NCBI GenBank assembly: GCA_002118135.1
Contig: BDIU01000313.1
Span: forward strand, 120,741-184,740
Direction of reading: 5' to 3'
Length of the DNA: 64,000 nt
DNA from: Trebouxia sp. TZW2008
Taxonomy: Eukaryota; Chlorophyta; Trebouxiophyceae; Trebouxiales; Trebouxiaceae
A model generated the notes under the pieces. That model worked only from the letters and a program-made list of their open reading frames with translations. It ran no database searches and was not told the DNA's origin. A program made the position numbers and the translations under genes. This document shows positions 55,701 to 64,000 of this stretch, piece by piece (positions within the stretch are counted from its first letter, which is position 1; the number at the start of each line of letters is the position of its first letter).

Positions 55701-58700
55701 GTCTACGGGACATTGCACGCATGCCTGTCAATGCGTACAGGTAAGCGCCAACATCATCGATTTGGCACTTTTTGCTACTGTTACATGGTCTGTGCAACAT
55801 TGCACGCATGCCGGTCAATGAGCACAGGTAACCCCCAGTTGTATTCATTTGGCATTCTGTGCTGCTTTACTGCTGGAAAGGTTTCCGGGGTCTGTGTGGC
55901 ATCACTGTGGCAGCATGCCTGTCACCGTGACGTGTTCACTGCAGCGTGAATAGAATCTTGCTTTGCATGGTGTGCAGCTAAAACTTGGACTTAGAAGTAA
56001 GCAGCATGCCCTGACTCATTTGATTGTGGCTACGCTCAACAGATGCCTGACTGTAACATGGTTTTGCAGAATGGGCAGAATCTTGATCCGCATGGTGTGC
56101 AGCCGAGATCTGGGCTTGGGGTCTAGCATTGTGCCCTACACAACTCTTCTGATTGCCTCCCTGATTCAAGCCTGCCCCAGCTGTCAGCCCAACTACATCC
56201 TGCTGGGCCTGATTGTGCAGTCTTCAAGCCTGGTGTGCATGGCTTCGCTGCTGATGCAGCCCATGGCTCGCTCATCCGAAAGTGACATCACAATGCAGGT
56301 AACAGTCACGTGGAGTTGGGCATGTGATCTGCATTGCCTCAGGACTGTTTGAGACTTGACCAAGTTTTTGTTGTAGCCTGGTGCGCATGGCCTCACTGCT
56401 GATGCAGTCAATGGCGTGCTCGTCTGAGAGTGATATCACAATGCAGTTAAGAAGTAGGCACTCACTAGGCCTAAGCAACACAAATTGGCCCATTTGCTTG
56501 TGAAGTTGATGCGATTCAGGTGTCAGTTGGTGTTGCTTTGTGACATGACTGCTGATGCAGCCCATGGCATGCTCATCTGAGAGTGACATCACAATGCAGG
56601 TGACGTTTGGTTGGATGCCTTGCCAGGAAGGTGCCTGTTGCATGCAACTCTCATGCATATCTGGACGCATGTATTTCAAACTCAACTGCCTGAACAGACT
56701 CGACTTTGAGTACTCTGTTCTTGCCAATCTTTGCTGATGTTTGATAAGTCGTTCTTGCAGCACAAAGCAGACACTCGCTATTTGAACTTCCAAGAACATC
56801 CTGCACCATTGCAGTCATTTGATTGAAGCTTTGATTCAGTTAAAGCAGCACACAAATGCTTGCATGTACGCAACAGATGCTTTGCATGGACAGAGCACAC
56901 CCTCAACAAATCAAGGCATGTAATGCCTTGCTGCTTTCAGAAGCCTTGTGCTTGCTCAGGCGCAGGTGTGCCTTCAGCACTCCGCTTGGACAGAGCAGGA
57001 TGACTGCACCAAGGCACCTGATGCATGCTGTTGGTGAAGAGCCATGAAGCCATGAACAGTCTGACATATTTGGTGTGTTTGTGCAAGCGCAGGTGTGGCT
57101 TCAACGCTTCGCTTGGACAGAGCAGAATCTGGACAGCAGCATCAAGGCACGTAATGCTCTGCCGCTGGATAAGATGCAGCTGGACAGAGAGCCAATGTTC
57201 TGCTTTGAGACGGCTGTCAAGCTGCTGTACTGGTGTGGCTTTGTATATGAGCACGAAGAGGTGAGGACTATGCGCTGAATTACTCTGCATTGAGTCCTTG
57301 TTTTTGGGATTTTGTATGCGCAGAACTGATGGAGACCCTCTTGGTTCCCTGCCTGAAGAGCCCTGGCGGTTGACAAGCTGTCCCATACTAGTTCCGTTCT
57401 ACAACTTGTGGCTTGTCGTCAGCCTTCGTCATGCTACAAGTCTGCAGAGCTCCTTGTTTGCTTGCACAAGGGTGGCATTGACGTTCTGCTTTGAGACAGC
57501 TGACAAGCTGCAGCGCTTGAGTAGGTATATTCACAAGCATGAGGAGGCCAGAGACATCAGTGATCTTTGACATCCTATGACTGCAGAACAGGACCAAGCA
57601 GGCATCAAAAGACGTAGCAATGGGGCTGCACAACCTACAACATGTAAAGTCGCCGAGGGACCCTACCACCAGCATCAAGGGCCTGGTGCCTTTGGGCCAA
57701 GACACCTGCATGCATTTGTCAAGTCCTGCTGGTTAATCAACGTTGCAGTGCGCCCTGTGTTGCAAAGCAGGCATCGAATGAGGCGGCTGTAGGATTGTAC
57801 AACCTGAAGCACATAACCAAACAGCTGCAATCACCACCTGCGTATCAAAAGATGCTCTGTGTTGACTACAGAACAGGACGAAGCAGGCATCAGAAGAGGT
57901 GGCAATGGGACTGTACGATCTAGAGCACTTAGAGTTGCTGAGGGACCCTGACACCAGCACCAAGTGCCTGGTGGCTTGGGGGCAAGACACATGCGTAGTG
58001 GCTTTCAGAGGGACTGCCAACAGGCAAAACGCTGTGCATGACGTCAAGGTGAGCACCCTAAGATTGCTTTTGGGCGCCTGCCTTGTATGACAATGCCTGG
58101 ACTGGATCCAGTGCCTGCTTTGCAGGCATGGCCATTGTTGCACACACTGGAACACACTATGCTTTCTGCTGTGGCGCCTGCTTTGAAACACAAGATGAAT
58201 GTACATCTGTTGCTGTTTGCAGGCGTGGCTGGTCCCTTATGCATCAGAGGAAGAAGCAGGCAACATTGGCTGTGGCTGTGGTCCTGTCCCTGCAGTGCAT
58301 TCTGGTTTTGCTGCAAGCTGGCAGCACGGCCTCAAAGCAGCAGTGTGCCAAATGCTGAAACAGGCTGTGAAACAGAGCGGAAACCCTGCCTCCAGCATGC
58401 GCATGCTCATCACAGGTGATATGCTTTGCATGCTGTCGTCACAAGTTTAAGTCCTTGCCATAAGCACTGCTGAAAAGCTTTGGAGATTGTGAAACAGAGT
58501 GAGCAGCCCGCCTCTAGTATGCGCACGCTCATCACAGGTGATATGCTTTGCATGCTGAGGTTGCTGCTTGAAGTCTCGCCTGAACAAGAAAAGTATGGAG
58601 AGCAAATTATAGGTTGTCACACAGAGTGGGCAGCCTAATTTCAGCATGAGCAGGCTCATCACAGGTGATATGCTTTGCATGCTGAAGTTGCTGCTTCAAA

Positions 58701-61081
58701 TTTTGCCTGGACAAGGAAAGCATGGAGACCAAATTGTAGGTTGTCACACAGAGTGGGCAGCCTGTTTCCAGCACGAGCAGGCTCATCACGGGTGATATGC
58801 TTTGCATGCTGAGGTCACAAGTTGAATTCTTGCCTGAACTTGACGCAAAAGCAACTCAAAGGATTTGAAGCAAAGCAAGCAGCCTAACTCCAGCATGTGC
58901 ATGCTCATCACAGGTTGACACTTGGCATGCTGGACTTGTGGGTTCAAACCCTGCCATTCTTGCTGCGCAGACAATGATTGACAGCAATGTAGAGATTCTG
59001 GAGCCCAGAATGGTTGCCCCCAGTGCATGGCTGCTCATCATCACACTCAATGCTTTGCATAAAGATATCACAGATTCAGATTGTATTGCTGAAATACAAG
59101 TAGTAAGTATGCCAATACATGAGACTTAATCTGTGTGCTTGCAGGTCACTCTTTGGGAGGCGTGATGGCGGTGCTAGCAGCGTATGACATTGCAGACCTG
59201 TTTGCTTGGGGTAGCCTTCAGGTGTACACAGTGGGCGCCCCCCGCCCTGGCAACGCAGCCTTTGCAGCCAAGTACAAAGCCAAGGTGCCCGCCACCTGGC
59301 ATGTCATCAACCCTAAGGTCAGCCGCCACCCCATCACTTGCTCTGTTACTCATAGATGACCACTTCACTCAATCAAGTGATGAATCAATCCATGCAATCA
59401 GTTCATTGCTTTACTGTCACAGGGACTTGACTGCATTCTGCTGCCACCTGGCGTTTCATTTATCCTAAGGTCAGTTGCCAGCCTCATGACCGCCTGCGTC
59501 ATTAGCATTTCAATACTAGCATGCAGTCTCAACAGAGTGCCATGCTGCAGGACCCAGTACCCCGTGTGGGTAAGTTTGGGGTGTTGTACAGCCGGCCAGG
59601 GCAGCGGGTGTTGGTGGACCAGGGAAGCAACATGCAAGTGCGCCCCACCCCCCTCGACATCCGACTCACCTCCATCAACCCAGGTCAGCCATGCAAACAA
59701 TGATGACAATAGAGTCTATACTTTTCTGCACATGTGCTAGGTGTGTGGCACAACCCTTGTCTTGCCAGGCCAGCTTGCTCACGCCAACCAAAGCGTCCTT
59801 ACAATGAAATCTGTGATATGATGCACAATCTAAACCATTATTACACTAGAGTAGTCATTGTTGCAATGCATAGGTTGTGATGAGCAGAGTGTCCTGGAGA
59901 TTTTATAGTCATCATTACAATGCCATGATCATCACCGTTATGATGTTGCACAAATGCTTGGTCTGCATTGTGAGGCAAGCTTTACAACTCTTTCCATTGA
60001 GATTCAATTTGACTGACAAGTTGTGTGCATAGTGCAGTGCGGCTGGTGTTTGACGACTTCCCATGTATCTCACAGCTGGTACACCTCATGAGGGGCGTCA
60101 AGTCCCACTTACTGGCTGCCTACCGCATCTCTTTTGTCAACATTCTCAAGGTGGGGTGTCCTGCTGCACCTTAAAGCACTTGTTCACCTATTGTATGCAT
60201 ATATGTAAGACTAATGGTTGATGAGCTCTGATGTATCTCACAGCTGGTACACCTCATGAAGGGCGTCAAGTCCCACTTACTGGCTGCCTGCCGCATCTCT
60301 TTCGTCAACATACTCAAGGCTAGGATCACTTGTTCATGTGTTGTATGCATACATGTACCAGACACATCAAGCAAATGTGCTAGAAAGCTCTTGGTGTTGC
60401 ATATGCATACACGTGTATCTATATGTACACATGAATGCATCTGCGCTTCATAGCTTTGACACTTTCTCATCCATCAACCAGTCATAACAACAGAATCAGC
60501 CAGTGATCAGGTCACACATCATCAGCGACATCAAAGGCTGTGCGGGCTGCCGCCTCAAGGTTGCGTGAGTCAGAGTTCACGTCATGTTGGTACAAGACAG
60601 CCTTGAATGAAACTGTTTGCAGCACTGCTTCTGCATATATTTAGCAGGGTCGTACAAACTTGCTAGCAAGCACGTACATGACAACAATCTCATGCAGGCC
60701 CCCGAATTACTTTCTCCCTGGCAGTGATAGATCCTTCAAAATACTTATGTGTCGCGAATTGCGCGTTGGTCACCATTGTGTTGCATGTTTCACATTTTGC
60801 AATGCATCTTAGAGATCCATCCTCTTGACTACCGCATGGTGCATATTGCGTGTTACGTATTTGGCATCATGTATGGTGATTCACTGACGCAGGCTGAACT
60901 GAAACAGCCCCGTTTTGAGGAGGGGTTAGAGGGCATTTTGGCATTAGCCAACAGCGTCAGTCTGACTGACATATTGCAAGCAGCAGATCTTGACGTTGTG
61001 GATCAGCAACCCCCAAACGCTGCTGAGGCAACTGTCCAGGGTGTTGGTAGTTTTGTGTCTGAAGCAGCTGACATCCTGTGA
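52720..61081 (+). CDS. Multi-pass membrane class-3 lipase
   Basis: Predicted acylglycerol or phospholipid hydrolase anchored in a membrane. Well-supported exons: 52720-52869 (ATG; an in-frame ATG at 52771 is possible), 52935-53152, 53337-53391, 53707-53823, 55048-55097, 55545-55740, 56070-56298, 57093-57260, 57872-58048, 58223-58415, 59145-59317, 59551-59683, 60038-60150, 60494-60564, 60698-60768, 60813-60838, 60893-61081 (stop). At least one exon between 53392 and 55047 is unresolved; 54389-54488 is a candidate. Hydrophobic segments: FIQFCLRWITLGIWALFAAL, ATSISAIVLVPLGLALYRLL, WLGLVAIFVRVAVYGVFLIW and YTTLLIASLIQ/ILLGLIVQ. The lipase core has CVVAFRGTANRQNAVHDVK (oxyanion strand), the nucleophile elbow ITGHSLGGVMAVLAAYD, VYTVGAPRPGNAAFA, an Asp in DPVPRVGKFG and a late candidate His in EIHPLDYRM. 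Four-helix-plus-lipase order recalls diacylglycerol lipases, but the helix sequences are not recognisably homologous. Ghost exon copies are dense. Confidence 0.85.
55755..55935 (+). repeat. Two ghost copies of exon 55545-55740 (3' part plus donor)
   Basis: Copies at about 55760-55832 and 55848-55930 repeat the exon end (FQGLRDIARMPVNAYR). The first keeps an ACAGGTAA donor and the second is badly decayed. Confidence 0.82.
55940..56010 (+). repeat. Ghost copy of exon 56070-56298 (acceptor plus 5' part)
   Basis: Repeats CAG, RILIRMVCSRDLGLGSS and following bases with several substitutions, about 125 bases upstream. Confidence 0.82.
56375..56610 (+). repeat. Two ghost copies of exon 56070-56298 (3' part plus donor)
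   Basis: Copies near 56378-56450 and 56543-56602 repeat the exon end (LLMQPMARSSESDITMQ). The second retains a CAGGTGACG donor. Confidence 0.9.
56920..57010 (+). repeat. Ghost copy of exon 57093-57260 (acceptor plus 5' part)
   Basis: GGCGCAGGTGTG followed by a decayed copy of WLQRFAWTEQN, about 130 bases upstream of the true exon. Confidence 0.85.
57475..57570 (+). repeat. Ghost copy of exon 57093-57260 (3' part plus donor region)
   Basis: Repeats FCFETAVKLL... to HEE with substitutions; the donor is now GAGGCC. Confidence 0.82.
57585..57830 (+). repeat. Two ghost copies of exon 57872-58048 (acceptor plus 5' part)
   Basis: The first (57588-57712) is a long copy with frame changes covering NRTKQASEEVAMGL to WGQDT. 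The second (about 57758-57825) covers only the start. Confidence 0.87.
58490..58930 (+). repeat. Four ghost copies of exon 58223-58415 (3' end plus donor), ~125-bp period
   Basis: Copies centred near 58528, 58658, 58783 and 58908 repeat the exon end (SSMRMLITG) and the CAGGTGATATGCTTTGCATG donor region. Spacings of 124-130 bases are the most regular in the window. It is not CRISPR: the repeats merge into decayed exon and intron sequence. Confidence 0.93.
59410..59480 (+). repeat. Ghost copy of exon 59145-59317 (3' part plus donor)
   Basis: Decayed copy of PATWHVINPK with the CCTAAGGTCAG donor. Confidence 0.83.
60213..60320 (+). repeat. Very recent copy of exon 60038-60150 (3' part)
   Basis: About 90 bases from ATGTATCTCACAG through the exon end are repeated 168 bases downstream with about four substitutions. 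The donor GGTGGG has become GGCTAG. It is the youngest copy in the window by eye. Confidence 0.92.
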
Positions 61082-61938
61082 CTGTCATTGTCAAACTGTT
61101 TTGTGATCCCTTTCAGAGCTTGCTGCAATTGTTTTAGTCAGTTTTGTTGCTGCTGTGAAGGATGTTGCCTGCTTTTATTTTGCCTGTGGTTCGTGTTTCT
61201 GCCTTCTGGGTTGACAGCAGCATTGTTCGGGCGCTACCTTTCAAAATGTTTGTAGGCAGCTGCAGGGTCATGTGATGTAGGCAAATATTGTCAGCAATGT
61301 GTTTGCAGGATGTTGGTTTGAGCAGTATTGCATTGAGGGCATCAGCATTCAGCATGTTGCCACGCATTGCAGATGCTGTATGCCCATGTCTCTTGCTTCT
61401 GCCTGTTGTACTGACACTCTTTGAGACCTTGGATCTTTTGTTCTGTAGATCAGTGTCTGGCAATATTGCAGAAAAATTCGAATTTGCCTGCTGTAATCAA
61501 ATTTGGTGGAAAGCAAAAAAACTTCAAATAGGCAGTCTCCAGCCGTACTGTGTGCGATCAGTCACAAATCTTCACTGAGTGCTCATGGCTGCTGGCCGCA
61601 AGATATTGAACAGGGCTTACAGGGGTGTGCAGGTTTGGATTTTTTGAAAATCTCTGCTAATCTTTTAACTGGCCTCGCCTCTTCATCTCCTCAGAATACA
61701 AGCTTGTTCTGGTTGGGACTAGTCTGTCGCCGGTCCCTATCAGCGCAGGCGGTATAAACTTGCTTTGACAGCCTTTCGTTTACTTCGCAGTGCCAGCAAA
61801 ACCACAGCGCTACTTGTTTTGATTTGGTTCGTAGTCGTGCTGAACGGATGCAGTGTTGACCAGTAACAACTTGTTAGCGGACAAGCTGAACACCTGCTTG
61901 TCTCAGTGAGCTCAGCGTTTTGGCCGCGAAATATCTCT
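61082..61938. other. Lipase 3' region and LPA2-like promoter; no gene seen
   Basis: T-rich 3' untranslated-like sequence to about 61500, then sequence that should hold the promoter of the LPA2-like gene. No supported coding region. Confidence 0.65.
61492..61496 (+). terminator. Candidate TGTAA polyadenylation signal, lipase gene
   Basis: Plus-strand TGTAA in T/A-rich context about 410 bases past the lipase stop. Confidence 0.4.
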
Positions 61939-63006
61939 ATGCAGTCGTGGTTCATCAACGTCGAAGCTTCACGCTCTGCACAGCTCTGTAGCCGAGCTTG
62001 CCAACAGTCACATCCTTTCACACGGACTGCACCGCTCGTTGCTCGTCAGGGCAAAGTACGATGCAATCGGGTCAAGAGACAGGCAGTAGAGAGTGAAACC
62101 AAGGTGCTGATGAGCAATTAGCGCTCGAACTCAGCCAGTCATACACAGTCCAGCCCTGACCCTGTGCACGCACGCAGAGCAACAAGTCTCCTGCAGACGA
62201 CGACAATGACGACATCCCCTTTGAAAAACAAATGGTTTGTGTGTGATCCTACCTTGCACAACAAGAAGTTGCTTGCATGAGTTGCCTAATCTTTTTTCGC
62301 CCCACTGCAGAAAAGCAGAAAAAGCAAGAGAAACAAGGGCAAAAAGGCCTCAGTTCAAGATCTGCAGCCTGACCCTTTGCCACCCCGTGCAAAGCCAGAC
62401 AGCATGCCAATGGCAAATCAGATAGATTCCTCAGCAGTCCTTGTCCTGGCCTCGCTGTTCATTGCCATCATTGGTCAGGGTCTGTTCTTGGCACTGTCGG
62501 TAAGCCTGCCGTTTTACCTTGACAGATGATCAGTTGACTTGATCATTCTCCTTGCAAAGCAGCATGTTTCAGCAAGTGTCTGTCTCACTACCAGCACCTA
62601 CATACTCAGCGCAAGCCATTTATTGGTCTAGCAGGGTTTTGGGCCTGCTTCAGTATTCATATTCACAGCACAGCATTGAGCATTCACAGCGTTCATGACA
62701 GCATCAGACACAGCATGCAGACAGCATGTCTAAGTATAAGGGTCATGGTTTCTGCAGGGTTTCTTGCCGGAAACCTGGGACAAATTTGCCACAGATGTAA
62801 TCTATAAAACCTTTTCACCATCACTTGGCATCTTTCTGGCTGGTTCAGCGGCATACGGCGTATGGAGGGTGAGTATCCTTGCACAAATCAGCTGCTGCAA
62901 GGGTTGATCATTGCATGCATGTGACTCAGAATACGAACTGATTTGCATTGCTCTTTGTTTGCTGCAGTCAAAGCAGGGAAGCAACAACAATACAAGAAGA
63001 AGGTGA
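61939..63006 (+). CDS. LPA2: LPA2-like photosystem II assembly protein, plastid-targeted, 175 aa
   Basis: LPA2 is a small thylakoid protein needed for photosystem II accumulation (CP43 stage in Arabidopsis). Exons: 61939-62070, 62178-62234, 62311-62499, 62758-62868, 62968-63006 (TGA). All are phase 0 and total 528 nt. The first 44 residues are Ser/Arg/Gln/Ala-rich with hardly any acids and end in VRCNR, a typical chloroplast transit peptide. Next comes an acidic stretch (SPADDDNDDIPFEKQM), a Lys-rich stretch (KSRKSKRNKGKKAS), a hydrophobic helix (VLVLASLFIAIIGQGLFLAL), then GFLPETWDKFATDVIYKTFS, PSLGIFLAGSAAYGVWR and a short basic tail. The LPE/TWDKF-Y-FSPSLG-LAG-AYGV pattern is what identifies the family. 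Exon 1 could instead end at 62055, also phase 0. No ghost copies seen. Confidence 0.85.
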
Positions 63007-64000
63007 ATGTCAGCAAGCAGCAACAGGCATTCCGGCTGCCTCTCAGCGCAAACTCACGAGCGTAGCTGATCAGCCATCGATCAGTAAACAGCAAGCTGTT
63101 TGATGAATTTAACAGGCATTGGGCTATACCCTTGCGAGTTTCCAACATGCCATTGCCATGACAGCCAAATCTGACAGAAGCATCCACAGTTTGGTTGTCG
63201 TTTGCGTGACATCACTGAAGGAGCAAATGCCCCTGTGTGAGGGCATGGGGGTATGCTGTGTGGACAGCAATGCAACCTACTTTAGATACTGCTGCATCGC
63301 AGCGTCAAATGTTTGGGGAGAAAGCACTTGTGCAGCCAGTAGTGCAAAGCTGTGCAACACTGTCAACACTGCATCGGATGCAAAGCAAACTTTGGAAAAT
63401 ATCTGAGAGGAACGCACTGCACACCTTTCTGAAACTGTCACTGCAAGCTGAGAAGATCCTTGAGTGTTTCTTGGCCCCTGCATAATGAGCTGTGGCGTCT
63501 CTACAATTGCAAAGAAGGATGCAAAGTTTGTCCTCCATGTATGGCTGATGCCCCTAATCTGAACAACCATCACTGCAACCAACAGCCTGCTGCAGCAACC
63601 AGACTAAGCCTTGTGTGCTACGTAGCATATAGCTGCAGTATACTCTACAGCTCTGTCACAGTATTGTTCGGCTCGCAGTGTGCACAAGCTGCGGTGCCAA
63701 GTCATGTATGCACACATCGTGTGAAGATCTTTCTTGGCTGCCAACATGTACAGTAGGGCCAGAAAGTCCCGTTCAACTGCCCTACCCATGCTGCTTGCAG
63801 TCAACGCTGACAGCGCAACGATGCAATTGCGCGGCGGTACAACTCAGCATAGAAAGTTCAACAACACAGCTTGCTTGCTGCGGAGTCACAGCTGCCGAAA
63901 GCGGTCGCAGCGCAAGATATGCATCGGTGAAGCGTGCAGTTCTGTTTCACAAAAAGCAGTGGTGTCAGGAGGTGCCTGTCTTGTCAGCTGTGTCGTGCGC
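63007..64000. other. 3' flank of the LPA2-like gene; no supported gene
   Basis: I see no conserved domain on either strand. A minus-strand frame starting near 63789 (MGRAVERDFLALLYMLAAKK) is open for 61 codons but has no recognisable family. The last ~250 bases are CpG-richer and could be the start region of a gene beyond the window. Confidence 0.5.

Noticed and set aside
58490..58930. CRISPR-like regularly spaced repeats
   Set aside because: The repeats are copies of an exon end and its donor, the spacers are decayed copies of the following intron, and the genome is eukaryotic.
1..64000. LTR retroelement, DNA transposon or viral insertion
   Set aside because: No reverse transcriptase, integrase, transposase or capsid-like coding sequence and no long terminal repeats seen on either strand.

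Overview
This window is nuclear DNA of a eukaryote, most likely a green alga (Chlorophyta; a trebouxiophyte-like lineage is my guess). About 100 spliceosomal introns can be placed. Their acceptors are almost all (T)GCAG and their donors GTGAGT/GTAAGT-like. There is a plant-type LPA2 homologue (photosystem II assembly), a plant/algal-type pyruvate kinase and a plastid-looking AI-2E-type membrane protein. Coding segments are short and separated by 0.1-1 kb introns, so single open frames are misleading. I rebuilt the genes by joining exons whose phases and protein homology agree.

Layout: (1) 1-14367 (+), 3' part of a large armadillo-type protein of unknown function, about 1,400 residues visible. 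(2) 14772-20027 (-), complete 11-exon pyruvate kinase, 509 aa, convergent with gene 1. (3) 21175-25901 (-), 8-exon AI-2E/UPF0118-type multi-pass membrane protein, about 510 aa. (4) 26316-32699 and (5) 33146-40675 (+), two tandem SMP-C2 (extended-synaptotagmin-like) paralogues with almost identical exon lengths. (6) 41414-42587 (-), METTL10/EEF1AKMT2-type eEF1A lysine methyltransferase, 248 aa. (7) 42714-49091 (+), RRN3/TIF-IA, the RNA polymerase I initiation factor, 797 aa, divergent from (6) across 126 bp. (8) 49511-51638 (+), an unrecognised, poorly resolved possible gene. (9) 52720-61081 (+), a multi-pass membrane class-3 lipase. (10) 61939-63006 (+), LPA2-like thylakoid protein, 175 aa.

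The most striking feature is not a gene. Introns are littered with decayed partial copies of the neighbouring exon (about 45 in this window), usually in tandem arrays with a regular period. They follow one geometric rule. Copies downstream of an exon hold its 3' end plus the donor site. Copies upstream hold the acceptor plus the exon's 5' end. This is what repeated tandem duplication across exon-intron junctions would leave, and it appears to be a main source of intron length here. Other notable points are five GC-AG introns, an ~85-bp repeat present three times, a small hairpin repeat present twice, and divergence of a calcium-ligand residue between the two SMP-C2 paralogues.

Functionally, rRNA transcription (RRN3) and translation-factor methylation (METTL10 type) share a short divergent promoter. 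The remaining genes cover glycolysis, membrane-contact lipid transfer, lipid hydrolysis and photosystem II assembly. I see no operon-like logic, virus, toxin gene, CRISPR array, rRNA or tRNA.
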